Origin: an uncultured Collinsella sp.
Lineage (GTDB): Bacteria; Actinomycetota; Coriobacteriia; Coriobacteriales; Coriobacteriaceae
Reading direction: 5' to 3'
Length of the DNA stretch: 64,000 nt
Assembly: GCA_900751755.1 (NCBI GenBank)
Contig: CAADSP010000025.1
Span: 1-64,000, forward strand
Below the pieces are notes generated by a model. The model made no database searches. It saw only the letters and a list, made by a program, of their open reading frames with translations, and was not told the DNA's origin. Shown piece after piece: positions 38,476 through 50,580 of this stretch; position 1 is the stretch's first letter; each line of letters begins with the position of its first letter. The translations under genes were made by a program, and so were the position numbers.

Positions 38476-38506
38476 CGCCATAAAGGGGCCAGGCACCTTT
38501 GTGGCG
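38476..38506. repeat. GGCCAGGCACC palindrome after the 37322 gene
   Basis: CGCCATAAAGG pairs with CCTTTGTGGCG (one mismatch) around GGCCAGGCA. It starts 9 bp after the stop codon. The core resembles 4872-4910. Confidence 0.65.
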
Positions 38507-38532
38507 ATGCAGACCAGCTCAATCCCCTTGTA

Positions 38533-38570
38533 CCAAAAAGGGCGCCGACCATCGCGGTCGACGCCCTTTC
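38533..38570 (-). terminator. Terminator of typA
   Basis: AAAGGGCGTCGACC pairs with GGTCGGCGCCCTTT on the minus strand and TTTT follows. Confidence 0.85.
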
Positions 38571-38596
38571 TTGTTAGACGCTATAAAGCCCAGCGC

Positions 38597-40435
<1,839 letters not shown>

Positions 40436-40552
40436 GTAGTTCCCCTATCTTCTATCCATATACAAACGGCACGCGTATGCGGCCCGCCCAGCGATACAAC
40501 GCTCAGCGGGAATATTGAGCCTTTTACCGAAAACTCGTTTATTTTAGCGATT

Positions 40553-41002
40553 TTAGATGAGAGGGGTTTCCTCACCTGCAGGTTCAGGGTCGCTCCACAT
40601 AAAACCATCGCCGGCGCCCATGCCCTCATACAGCACATATGCCGAAAAACCGCTCTCGAGCGTAGTCTCAAAGAAGCTCACGAGCAGAGCATCGTGATAG
40701 CCGCCGTCAATCTCGACGCAGCCGGTGTAGCCGATGGCATAGCGAGCGATACGGCCCAGGCCCTCGTCCTTAAGACCCATCTTGTGCTCGGAGATAAAGT
40801 TGGTGGCCGCCTCGAGGCACGCCTCTTCGCCATCCTCATCGAGCGCCGCCAGATAACGGTTGGAAGCGGCGTCCTCAATTGCCACGACCACGCCAGGGTT
40901 TTCACCGGCGGCAAGGTCGTCCAAGAACGCGCCAATCAGATCGCACACCATGGCGTCGAGCTCGGCGGAGACGTTACCGGCGTCCTGCATATCCTGTGCC
41001 AT
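40553..41002 (-). CDS. Small acidic protein of unknown function
   Basis: 149 aa, strongly acidic, with no membrane segment or recognised motif. It contains GENPGVVVAIEDAASNRYLAAL and a helical middle (EACLEAATNFISEHKMGLKDEG). The C-terminal YVLYEGMGAGDGFMW is hydrophobic. ATG 41002 has AAGG 8 nt upstream. It lies 30 bp downstream of another small gene on the same strand, so it is probably the end of an operon with the BFN-family gene. I do not recognise the family. Confidence 0.55.
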   Translation of the reverse strand: MAQDMQDAGNVSAELDAMVCDLIGAFLDDLAAGENPGVVVAIEDAASNRYLAALDEDGEEACLEAATNFISEHKMGLKDEGLGRIARYAIGYTGCVEIDGGYHDALLVSFFETTLESGFSAYVLYEGMGAGDGFMWSDPEPAGEETPLI

Positions 41003-41032
41003 CTTTAGACCTTCCCATCGAGTCTGACGTCG

Positions 41033-41422
41033 TTACAGTTCTTGTGCCTCAGCAGCGATCTTAGCGGCAGCGTCGCGGGCGCGCATCATATCCATCGCGC
41101 GCTTGTCGAGTACCTTGATCTGACTGGTCAGCATTACCGCATCGACCACGCCCCAGATCACCAGGCCCGTAGAGATCGAAAACCCAAGCGCACCAACTGT
41201 ACCACGAAGGCGCGAGCAGATTGCCGCAACAAGGGCGGAGATGACAACCATCTTGATAAACGAGCCGCGGCGTTCGCGAAGCGTGCGGGCCTGCGTCACA
41301 TAGGCAATGCGAGCCGCCTCAGAAGCCTCCGAGCGCATCTGGGCCTCGCGGGCGATTGCAGCCGCTTCAGCCGACATCCCGCCGGCCATCAGCGAACGCT
41401 CCGCAACCTGGACGCCCCGCAT
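41033..41422 (-). CDS. Small membrane protein of unknown function
   Basis: 129 aa. The N-terminal 50 residues are Ala/Arg/Glu-rich helix (SAEAAAIAREAQMRSEASEAARIA), then two hydrophobic segments (MVVISALVAAICSRL and LGFSISTGLVIWGVVDAVMLT) and a charged C-terminal helix (DKRAMDMMRARDAAAKIAAEAQ). Its ATG immediately follows the TAA of the nuclease-family gene upstream (TAAATG), so translation is coupled. Function not recognised. Confidence 0.6.
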   Translation of the reverse strand: MRGVQVAERSLMAGGMSAEAAAIAREAQMRSEASEAARIAYVTQARTLRERRGSFIKMVVISALVAAICSRLRGTVGALGFSISTGLVIWGVVDAVMLTSQIKVLDKRAMDMMRARDAAAKIAAEAQEL

Positions 41423-41923
41423 TTAGAAGTCATCGGGGGAGAGCGTATGGACGAACTCGTCGAACTTCTCGAACTCTTGCTCGTCGTCGACTTCCTCGGC
41501 ATGGGCAGAAACGGTGCCCAGGCGATTCATGATGTCGTCCTCCACAAACATGGGGGCATTGCTGCGCACGGCAAGGGCAATGGCATCGCTGGGACGGGCG
41601 TCGATCTTGCGCTCGTCACCATCGGCCAGTACGACGATCGTCGCGTAAAACACCGGCGGCTCGGCGCGGACGATCTCGATGCGCTCGAGTTTGGCGCCCA
41701 GGGCGCCAACAGTATCGAGCAACAGGTCGTGGGTAATCGGGCGCTCGGCGCGGCCGCTATCGATACCGCGGCTGATGGCAGCAGCTTCAAACGAACCAGT
41801 CTGAATGGAAAGGGAACGCAGCGGTGCGGGCGAGTCCGACTTGCCGCAGCGCTCGCGAAGCACGATAAGCGATGGCACGGGACCGGCGGCCATGACGATG
41901 GTCTCTATGTCGACACGAACCAT
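41423..41923 (-). CDS. Bifunctional nuclease (DUF151/BFN) family protein
   Basis: 166 aa from ATG 41923 with GGAGGTG upstream; the longer frame is unsupported. The DUF151 domain covers most of the protein (residues about 35-130: THDLLLDTVGALGAKLERIEIV, FYATIVVLADGDERKIDARPSDAIALAVRSNAPMFV). It ends in an acidic tail (EEVDDEQEFEKFDEF). Some plant members cut RNA and DNA, but the bacterial role is not settled. First of three coupled genes. Confidence 0.85.
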   Translation of the reverse strand: MVRVDIETIVMAAGPVPSLIVLRERCGKSDSPAPLRSLSIQTGSFEAAAISRGIDSGRAERPITHDLLLDTVGALGAKLERIEIVRAEPPVFYATIVVLADGDERKIDARPSDAIALAVRSNAPMFVEDDIMNRLGTVSAHAEEVDDEQEFEKFDEFVHTLSPDDF

Positions 41924-42035
41924 GGAACACCTCCGGTACGTAGCGGTTAACACGCGGCAGCTCCACCGCATTGAATAGCTATACTACCCAATCTTTCGCA
42001 CAGCACACAAAACCAAAATGAGATTTATCGCAGAC

Positions 42036-42069
42036 AAGAAAAAAGCCCCGAGGCAATGCCCCAGGGCTC
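42036..42069 (-). terminator. Terminator of the tRNA-Ile/Ala cluster
   Basis: On the minus strand AGCCCTGGGGC pairs with GCCTCGGGGCT (G-U pairs allowed), then TTTTTTCTTG. Confidence 0.8.
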
Positions 42070-42082
42070 TTCACAGTTTTGA

Positions 42083-42159
42083 TGGTGGACCTGACAAGAT
42101 TCGAACTTGTGACCTCCCGGTTATCAGCCGGACGCTCTAACCAACTGAGCTACAGGTCC
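42083..42159 (-). tRNA. tRNA-Ile (GAT), copy 1
   Basis: The minus strand begins GGACCTGTAGCTCAG. Anticodon GAT in loop CTGATAA, T-arm CAAGTTCGAATCTTG, discriminator A, encoded CCA. It is identical to the copy at 42307-42383. Confidence 0.96.
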
Positions 42160-42163
42160 ATCA

Positions 42164-42239
42164 TGGTGGAGGTTAGGGGGATCGAACCCCTGACCTCAGG
42201 CTTGCAAAGCCCGCGCTCTCCCAGCTGAGCTAAACCCCC
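42164..42239 (-). tRNA. tRNA-Ala (TGC)
   Basis: Starts GGGGGTTTAGCTCAG on the minus strand. Anticodon TGC in loop TTTGCAA, T-arm GGGGTTCGATCCCC, discriminator A, encoded CCA. Only 4 bp separate it from tRNA-Ile copy 1, so the two are processed from one transcript. Confidence 0.96.
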
Positions 42240-42250
42240 ACGGGGACAGT

Positions 42251-42295
42251 AATAAACACCCCAGCGGCGACTCGGCTCTCGCTGGGGTGTTTATT
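42251..42295. repeat. 16-bp perfect hairpin between tRNA-Ile and tRNA-Ala
   Basis: AATAAACACCCCAGCG (42251-42266) pairs exactly with 42280-42295. A GGGGACAG word (42242-42249) abuts it. It has no T-run on either strand, so it may be a processing or spacer structure, or one of the GGGACAG elements. Confidence 0.65.
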
Positions 42296-42306
42296 GCGAA
42301 AGAAAG

Positions 42307-42383
42307 TGGTGGACCTGACAAGATTCGAACTTGTGACCTCCCGGTTATCAGCCGGACGCTCTAACCAACTGAGCTACAGGTCC
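42307..42383 (-). tRNA. tRNA-Ile (GAT), copy 2
   Basis: Same sequence as copy 1 including encoded CCA and 3 flanking bases (80 identical nt). It is first in the cluster, 15 bp after a good promoter. Confidence 0.96.
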
Positions 42384-42397
42384 ATCGCGCAAGGGAT

Positions 42398-42427
42398 ATA
42401 TTAGACGAGTCGTTACGCGCGCGTCAA
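42398..42427 (-). promoter_or_regulatory. Promoter of the tRNA-Ile/Ala cluster
   Basis: TTGACG, 18-bp spacer, TAATAT on the minus strand. The -35 starts 4 bp from the edge of the 187-bp palindrome. Confidence 0.7.
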
Positions 42428-42430
42428 CAA

Positions 42431-42617
42431 CTTTTTTGAAAATCTTTGAGGGGTGTCGGCCCCGGCTGCCCGGCGGCATGCGAAGTCGCCTGCTCGGACA
42501 GTCCTGCTCGCACGGAGAGCACATTAAGTGCTCTCCGGCTCGTGCGGAACTCGCGATCGACTTCGCATGCCGCCGGGCAGCCGGGGCCGACGCGGGGTTC
42601 AAAGGTTTTCAAAAAAG
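42431..42617. repeat. 187-bp nested palindrome between tRNA-Ile and gyrA
   Basis: Outer arms 42431-42449 and 42599-42617 match 18 of 19. Main arms 42455-42488 and 42558-42591 match 34 of 34. An inner hairpin 42514-42522/42528-42536 matches 9 of 9. Between arms lies a GC-rich unpaired segment. Short apparent ORFs on both strands are by-products of the palindrome. The right outer arm doubles as the T-tract of the gyrA terminator. Confidence 0.85.
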
Positions 42618-42642
42618 CGGTCGGCGCGCAGTGCGCCGACCG
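42611..42642 (-). terminator. Terminator of gyrA
   Basis: CGGTCGGCGC pairs with GCGCCGACCG (10 bp, 5-nt loop), followed on the minus strand by CTTTTTTG. Confidence 0.8.
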
Positions 42643-42683
42643 CCGATATATGGGGTCTGATATTTTCTACCAGCTAGGGCCTC

Positions 42684-45425
42684 TTACTCGTCTAGGAGAT
42701 CTTCTGGCATGTCGTTGCCGTCGCCTAGATCGACAGGGGTTTCTTCGGAAGCAGAGCCGTTTTCTGTGGCTTCGCCTTCGGGCTTTTCCTTGGCTGCCGT
42801 CATGCGGGCGACAGCGCATACGCGGTCGTTGTCGTCGACGGTCATCATCTTGACGCCCTGGGTGGCGCGGCCGGTCTGGCTGATCTCGTCGGTCTTGACG
42901 CGAATGACCGTCGCGCCCTCCGTCACGATGAACAGCTCGTGCTGCGGGCCCACCGTCTTCATGGCCGCGAGGTTACCCTTACGTTCGGTCATTTGAATGG
43001 TGTAGACGCCCTGGCCGCCGCGATTCTGCTCCGGGTAGTCCGCGACCGGTGTGCGCTTGCCGTAGCCGCGCTCGGTGATGACGAATAGATCGCCGTTGCC
43101 GTTAGTGACTTCCATGCCCAGAACGCTCACGCCGTCCTTCAGACCGATACCGCGAACGCCGCTGGTATCGCGGCCGGTGGCGCGCACCTGCTCCTCGGAG
43201 AACATGATCGCCTTGCCCGCGGTGGTGGCCAGGATAATCTTGTCACCCTCGCGCACGCGGCGCACGTTCAGCAGCGCGTCGTCGTCACGCAGGTTGATAG
43301 CGATCAGGCCGTCGCGACGGCTGCGGTCATATGCGCTCATCACGGTTTTCTTGACCATGCCGCTCTTGGTGGCAAACATCAGGTACTCGTCGGCCGGGAA
43401 CTCGCGGCAGCTGATGACGCTCGCGATCTTCTCGCCTTCCTCGAAGGGCAGCAGGTTGACGATCGCGGTACCGCGCGCCTGGCGCGTACCCACCGGCAGC
43501 TCGTGCACCTTCAGGCGATAGACCTTGCCCTTGCTCGAGAAGAACAGCACGTACTCGTGCGTGGACGCGATGAACATCTCATCGATAACGTCGTCCTCTT
43601 TGAGGTTGACGCCCGACACGCCCTTGCCACCGCGCTTCTGGGCACGGTAGGCAGCCACTGGGATACGCTTAACGTAGCCGGTGTGGGTGATGGTCACGAC
43701 CATATCCTCGTCGGCGATGAGGTCCTCGACATCCAGGTCCTTCTCAACCTGGCTGATTTCGGTACGGCGCTTGTCGCCAAACTTCTTGGAGATCTCGCGC
43801 ATCTCTTCCTTGATGACGCCCAGAATCTTCTCCTCGTGCGCCAGCAGGTCCTCGTAGTAGGCGATGGCGCGGCGCAGGCCGTCCAACTCTTCTTGGATCT
43901 TGTCGCGCTCCAGGCCGGTCAGGCGGCGCAGCTTCATCTCGAGGATGGCCGTGGTCTGCTCGGGCGTAAAGCCAAAGCGTTCGATCAGTCGGCTGCTGGC
44001 CTCGGAGTCGGTCTGCGAGGAGCGGATGATGCTGATGACCTCGTCGATATGGTCAAGGGCCATCAGGTAGCCCTCGAGGATATGCGCGCGGGCCTGGGCC
44101 TTCTTAAGGTCGAAGCGGGTGCGGCGGGTGACGACGTCGACCTGGTGGTCTATGTAGTGCTGCAGCATCTCGCGCAGGCTTAGGCATTTGGGAACGCCGT
44201 TGACGAGCGCCAGGTTGTTGGCGCCAAAGGTCGTCTGCAGCGAGGTGTACTTATACAGGTTGTTGAGCACGACCTGCGGAATGACGCCCTTCTTGAGCTC
44301 GATTACCAGACGGATGCCCTTCTGGTTGGACTCATCGCGCATATCCGAGATGCCCTCGATGCGCTTGTCGTTGACGAGCTGGGCGATCTTCTCCTGCAGG
44401 GTGCCCTTGTTGACCATGTAGGGAATCTCGGTAAAGACCAGGCGGCTGCGGCCGGTCTTGGTGGACTCCACGTGTGCCTTGGCACGCACGGTAATGGAGC
44501 CGCGACCGGTCTCGTAGCTCTGCTTAATGCCGGCGCTGCCCATGATGATGGCACCGGTGGGGAAGTCCGGACCGGGCATGATCTGCATGAGCTCGTCGAC
44601 GGTGGCGTCGGGGTTGTCGATCAGGTAGCAGGTGGCCTCGATCGCCTCGGTGAGGTTATGCGGGGCGATGTTGGTGGCCATGCCGACTGCGATGCCTTGG
44701 CTGCCGTTGACCAGCAGGTTGGGGAAGCGCGCAGGCAGCGCCACGGGCTCGGCGAGCGATTCGTCGTAGTTGGGCTGCCAGTCGACGGTATCCTTCTGCA
44801 GGTCGCGCAGCAGTTCCATGGCGGGCTTTGCCAGGCGGCTCTCGGTGTAACGCATGGCCGCCGCGCCGTCGCCGTCGATGTTACCGAAGTTGCCGTGACC
44901 GTCGATGAGCGGCGTGCGCATGGAGAACCACTGCGCCAGGCGAACCATGGCCTCGTAGACCGCGGAGTCACCGTGCGGATGGTACTTACCGATAACTTCG
45001 CCGACCGTCCAGGCCGACTTCTTATGTGGGCGGTTGGGGTAGATGCCGCTCTCGTTCATCGCGTACAGGATGCGGCGGTGTACCGGCTTTAAGCCGTCGC
45101 GCACGTCCGGCAGGGCGCGCGCCGTGATAACCGACATCGAATACTCGATGAACGACTGCTTCATCTCGCGACCGAACTCCGAAATCTGGAGCTGGCCGCC
45201 GTTGATGTCCTCGCCGGCCGAGGCGCCACGATCGACTTCGCCAAAGCTCTCCTCGAGCTCACCGTCGTCGTCCTCTTCCTCATCATCATCGGCATCGGGG
45301 TTATAGGCGTCCGGATCGCCGTCCTCGCCCTGCTCAGCACGGGCAAGCAGGCGCTTCAGATCGTCGGGCATACCGGCATCGCCGGCCTCGTCCATACCCT
45401 CGCTATTGTTGATATCGTCTGCCAC
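42684..45425 (-). CDS. gyrA: DNA gyrase subunit A
   Basis: 913 aa from GTG 45425, with AGGAGG 4 nt upstream. The catalytic Tyr is in [17 protein letters not shown], and the quinolone-determining region [17 protein letters not shown] keeps Ser and Glu at the usual positions. The C-terminal beta-pinwheel repeats end with [10 protein letters not shown]. Unusual is a very acidic N-terminal extension of about 80 residues ([20 protein letters not shown]) before the conserved [21 protein letters not shown]. It introduces negative supercoils with GyrB, whose gene lies 11 bp upstream. Confidence 0.97.
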   Translation of the reverse strand: MADDINNSEGMDEAGDAGMPDDLKRLLARAEQGEDGDPDAYNPDADDDEEEDDDGELEESFGEVDRGASAGEDINGGQLQISEFGREMKQSFIEYSMSVITARALPDVRDGLKPVHRRILYAMNESGIYPNRPHKKSAWTVGEVIGKYHPHGDSAVYEAMVRLAQWFSMRTPLIDGHGNFGNIDGDGAAAMRYTESRLAKPAMELLRDLQKDTVDWQPNYDESLAEPVALPARFPNLLVNGSQGIAVGMATNIAPHNLTEAIEATCYLIDNPDATVDELMQIMPGPDFPTGAIIMGSAGIKQSYETGRGSITVRAKAHVESTKTGRSRLVFTEIPYMVNKGTLQEKIAQLVNDKRIEGISDMRDESNQKGIRLVIELKKGVIPQVVLNNLYKYTSLQTTFGANNLALVNGVPKCLSLREMLQHYIDHQVDVVTRRTRFDLKKAQARAHILEGYLMALDHIDEVISIIRSSQTDSEASSRLIERFGFTPEQTTAILEMKLRRLTGLERDKIQEELDGLRRAIAYYEDLLAHEEKILGVIKEEMREISKKFGDKRRTEISQVEKDLDVEDLIADEDMVVTITHTGYVKRIPVAAYRAQKRGGKGVSGVNLKEDDVIDEMFIASTHEYVLFFSSKGKVYRLKVHELPVGTRQARGTAIVNLLPFEEGEKIASVISCREFPADEYLMFATKSGMVKKTVMSAYDRSRRDGLIAINLRDDDALLNVRRVREGDKIILATTAGKAIMFSEEQVRATGRDTSGVRGIGLKDGVSVLGMEVTNGNGDLFVITERGYGKRTPVADYPEQNRGGQGVYTIQMTERKGNLAAMKTVGPQHELFIVTEGATVIRVKTDEISQTGRATQGVKMMTVDDNDRVCAVARMTAAKEKPEGEATENGSASEETPVDLGDGNDMPEDLLDE

Positions 45426-45436
45426 GTTACCTCCTC

Positions 45437-47509
<2,073 letters not shown>

Positions 47510-47513
47510 TTAT

Positions 47514-47546
47514 CGTAAAAAAATACCCTCGGGAACGAGGGTATTT
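47514..47546 (-). terminator. Terminator after the DciA-like gene
   Basis: AAATACCCTCG/CGAGGGTATTT (47521-47531 with 47536-47546), then TTTTTT on the minus strand. It separates the dnaN-recF-dciA unit from gyrBA. Confidence 0.85.
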
Positions 47547-47572
47547 GGCTCTACAAGGCCACCAGATGCGAT

Positions 47573-48136
47573 TTAAGGCTCTTTTTTGCTTTGCACGCCC
47601 TTGGCCCACTCGGCACTGGCTCTCATGGCATTCTCGAGGGCCTCGCGCAGTTTTTGGTCTTCGATGGGTGCCACTTGGCGCTCAATCTCGGTGCGCTCGG
47701 CCTCACTTAGGTCGGCGTGCGGGGCCGGCGGGCGCTCGGTCGTCGCCGGGCGCAGGCGCTCCTTGGCGGCGGGCGGCGTGTGACCGGGTGCGGTGGTTTT
47801 GAACACCAGGCCGTCCACATGCGCACCGGCGCGCTCCATGCGCGCGCGGATGATCTCACGCAACAGCGTCATTTCCTGCGTCCACGAGGGCGAATCGAGA
47901 TATACCAGCAGCTCATTGGGCTCGGGCAGGTAGCGCAGACCCGTCACATGCCGCCCCTCGCGCGTGCCCGAGCACACCGCGTTCCACGCGCGATAGACCG
48001 CGCGCGACTCCTCGGCAGCCTCCATCTGCGCACGGCGCTCAGGCGTCGCCGACGCCAGGATGCGCTGGCGCTCTGCGTTCAAAAACCCACTGAAGGCGAC
48101 CGTCTCGCTCTCGCGCTCGTAATTAGCACGTCTCAC
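47573..48136 (-). CDS. DciA-like (DUF721) protein
   Basis: 187 aa from GTG 48136, overlapping the recF end by 14 bp. The central DUF721 domain is visible (VYRAWNAVCSGTREGRHVTGL, LLVYLDSPSWTQEMTLLREII). It is flanked by a charged helical N-terminus and a Pro/Ala/Glu-rich tail. DUF721 proteins placed between recF and gyrB are typical of actinobacteria; some act as DnaB loaders (DciA). No DnaC/DnaI is in the window, so this is a reasonable loader candidate. Confidence 0.8.
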   Translation of the reverse strand: MRRANYERESETVAFSGFLNAERQRILASATPERRAQMEAAEESRAVYRAWNAVCSGTREGRHVTGLRYLPEPNELLVYLDSPSWTQEMTLLREIIRARMERAGAHVDGLVFKTTAPGHTPPAAKERLRPATTERPPAPHADLSEAERTEIERQVAPIEDQKLREALENAMRASAEWAKGVQSKKEP

Positions 48137-49229
48137 CCATGCTCACCACCTTGGCTCGATCAAGCAGGTCATCGGTAAAATACCCCAGGTTGGTCGTGGT
48201 TATGACCGTCTGGATATCATCGCCGATCAGCCGCAGAAAAGCACCGCGGCGCTCGCCGTCGAGCTCGCTCATCACGTCGTCCAGAAGCAACAGCGGAGCA
48301 GTACCCAGAACATCGCGAGCCACGGCCACCTCGGCCACCTTCCAGGACAGTACCAACGTTCGCTGCTGTCCTTGGCTGGCAAATGAACGAGCGGAGCGAC
48401 CCGCCACGGTAAATTCAATCTCGTCGCGATGCGGTCCCGCCAACGTCACGCCGCGGCGAATTTCCTCGTCGGCGTGCTCATCAAGGGCGGCCAGCATGCG
48501 CTCGTACGCCCAGCCCTTCAGCTCTTCGCGATCCTCGACCTGGGGCAAATCCCCCAGCGTGGACGTATAGGTCACGTTGGCAGCCTCACCGGACGCCACT
48601 TGCCCGTAGGCAGTGCGCACATGGCCCGCCAGCCGGTCGAGTAGGGCCAACCGGTGCACGAGCAGGGCCGAGCCCGCGCGGGCAATCGAATCGTTCCACG
48701 CGCCGAGCATCTCACGGCAGCACCAGGTCTCCTTGAGCAAGGCGTTACGCTGGGTCACGCAGCGCCCATAGGTGCTCGCAAGATCGGCATAGCGTGCGCT
48801 CAGTTGCATGCCAAAGTCATCGAGGGCGGCGCGCCGCACACTGGCGCCTCGCTTAACCATGTCCAGATGGTCGGGGCAAAACAGCACGCTCGGCAGAACC
48901 CCGCGCACACCAGCGGCAGAGCATCTCTTGCCGTTGCGGCTAAACGAGCGCTTACCGTCCTCCGCGCTCAATCCCATATCAAGCACGCGGCCGTCGCCCT
49001 CGAGCCTCAGCTCGACCTTGCACGAGCCCACGCCGTCATGGACGAGCTCGGCTGCGGTCGGATGCCTAAACGAGGCGCCGCTCGTCAGCAGCTGCAGCGC
49101 CTCTATGAGATTGGTCTTTCCCGCCGCGTTGGGTCCCGCAAGTATCGTCACGCCCTCGTCCAGGGCAAGACGATAGTTATCGAAGCTGCGGTAGTGCGCG
49201 ACGGAAAGATCGCGGGCGAACATGGTCAT
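48123..49229 (-). CDS. recF: DNA replication and repair protein RecF
   Basis: 368 aa. It is an SMC-like ATPase that loads RecA at gaps. Walker A is GPNAAGKTNLIEAL near residue 35, signature SFASQGQQRTLVLSWK, Walker B LLLLDDVMSELDGERR. It starts 9 bp after the dnaN stop; ATG 49229 or 49223 could be used, since neither has a strong ribosome site. It overlaps the next gene by 14 bp. Confidence 0.95.
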   Translation of the reverse strand: MTMFARDLSVAHYRSFDNYRLALDEGVTILAGPNAAGKTNLIEALQLLTSGASFRHPTAAELVHDGVGSCKVELRLEGDGRVLDMGLSAEDGKRSFSRNGKRCSAAGVRGVLPSVLFCPDHLDMVKRGASVRRAALDDFGMQLSARYADLASTYGRCVTQRNALLKETWCCREMLGAWNDSIARAGSALLVHRLALLDRLAGHVRTAYGQVASGEAANVTYTSTLGDLPQVEDREELKGWAYERMLAALDEHADEEIRRGVTLAGPHRDEIEFTVAGRSARSFASQGQQRTLVLSWKVAEVAVARDVLGTAPLLLLDDVMSELDGERRGAFLRLIGDDIQTVITTTNLGYFTDDLLDRAKVVSMGETC

Positions 49230-49238
49230 GGCGCAGCG

Positions 49239-50342
49239 CTAGATGCGGACCGGCATGACCAGGTACAGGTAGTTGATCTTGTCGTAGGACTTGAAGATGC
49301 CCGCCTGCGAGTAGCTCTTGAGCTCCAGCGTGATCTCCTTCTCCTTGGACAGGGCATTGAGGCAGCCGAAGATGTAGTGGTAGTTGAAGGCGATGGTACC
49401 CGACTCGCCCTCGGCCTCGACATCGATCGTCTCCTGCGCAAGGTCCTGGTCATTGGAGATGGAGGACAGGCCCATCTGCCCGTTCTCGACATCGATCTCG
49501 AACTTGACGGCGGGGTTGGCGCTCGCGATAACGGCCACGCGCTTGAGGGCGGCGTTAAAGGCGGCGACGTCGATCTTGACGCTCGTCACGCACGAATCGG
49601 GGATGAGCTGCTTGTAGTTGGGGTACACGCCCTCGATGCGGCGCGACACGTAGGTGGTGTTGCCGGCCTCAAAGACGACCTGGGTGTCGGTAGCCCCGAT
49701 CATGATGGTCGCCTGGCTGGCCATGATGTTCAGTGCGTCGTTAAAGGCGTCAGCCGGAACGTTGAGCTCAAAGGAGCCTTCGAGGGTCGAGGTCTCGACC
49801 TGCGTATCGCACACGGCCAAACGGAAGGAATCGGTCGCCACCAGGCGCACGGTGTTGTTCTCGACCTTCATGTGCACGCCACCCAGGATGGGGCGGGCCT
49901 TGTCGGTCGAGGTGACGCGCCACACGCGGCCGACCATCTCGGACAAGATATCGGTCGGCAGTTCCACGGCGCTCTCGATGGCATAGGCCGGAAACTCGGG
50001 GAAGTCATTAGCATCGAGCGTGTTCAGCCTAAAAGAGCTCTTCTCGCAACCAATCAGCACCTGGCGCTCGGACAGCTCAAAGGTGACCGGGGCATCGGGG
50101 AGGGTCTTGGTGATATTGGAGAGCATCTTACAGGGGATAACCATCTCGCCCTCTTCTTCGACATGCGCCGCGATGCGATGACGGATCGAGATGGTGTAGT
50201 TAGAGGTCTGGAATTCCAAGATGCCGTCTTGGGCCTTGACGAGCACGCCAGACAGGATGGGGAGGGTGGATGCCGAAGCGACACCCTTCATAACGACGCC
50301 GATGGCTTGTGTAAGCGAGCTCTGGCTGACGGTGAACTTCAT
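49239..50342 (-). CDS. dnaN: DNA polymerase III beta sliding clamp
   Basis: 367 aa with AAAGGT before ATG 50342. All three clamp domains are evident: MKFTVSQSSLTQAIGVVMKGVASASTLPILSG, then the middle and C-terminal domains ending YLYLVMPVRI. It tethers polymerase to DNA as a dimeric ring. It is the first gene of dnaN-recF-dciA; an AT-rich, box-containing gap separates it from dnaA. Confidence 0.97.
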   Translation of the reverse strand: MKFTVSQSSLTQAIGVVMKGVASASTLPILSGVLVKAQDGILEFQTSNYTISIRHRIAAHVEEEGEMVIPCKMLSNITKTLPDAPVTFELSERQVLIGCEKSSFRLNTLDANDFPEFPAYAIESAVELPTDILSEMVGRVWRVTSTDKARPILGGVHMKVENNTVRLVATDSFRLAVCDTQVETSTLEGSFELNVPADAFNDALNIMASQATIMIGATDTQVVFEAGNTTYVSRRIEGVYPNYKQLIPDSCVTSVKIDVAAFNAALKRVAVIASANPAVKFEIDVENGQMGLSSISNDQDLAQETIDVEAEGESGTIAFNYHYIFGCLNALSKEKEITLELKSYSQAGIFKSYDKINYLYLVMPVRI

Positions 50343-50580
50343 CTTTTAATACCTTTCTATAGATATAAATATCTTAATAATAGTAATAGCACTGACGAAA
50401 CTGTTGATTACTCCCAAAGACGCAGGTCAGACCCAAAAAGAGAATCGACAGCAACCTGTGTGCAACAGGGGTGGTTTTCCACGTTCAAAACCTGCGCAAA
50501 ACTTTTCATCACCGCGGGTTGGGTTTTAGACACCTTATGCCCGTGGTTTCGACAAGTTTTCAACAGGTGTCTCTATTTCC
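50343..50580. other. Candidate origin part 1 (dnaN-dnaA gap)
   Basis: 50344-50390 is extremely AT-rich. Within it 50375-50389 reads as five consecutive TAA/TAG triplets, resembling a DnaA-trio element. TGTTGATTA lies at 50402-50410, TTTTCCACG at about 50473, and TTTTCAACA at 50557-50565 inside AGTTTTCAACAGGT, a 14-mer repeated in inverted form at 53820-53833. Confidence 0.55.

Noticed and set aside
42083..42383. Part of an rRNA operon
   Set aside because: There is no 16S or 23S sequence on either side; gyrA and a nuclease-family gene flank the tRNAs.
42436..42853. Short overlapping ORFs on both strands at 42.4-42.9 kb
   Set aside because: They translate the two arms of the 187-bp palindrome and give near-mirror peptides. 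No coding support.
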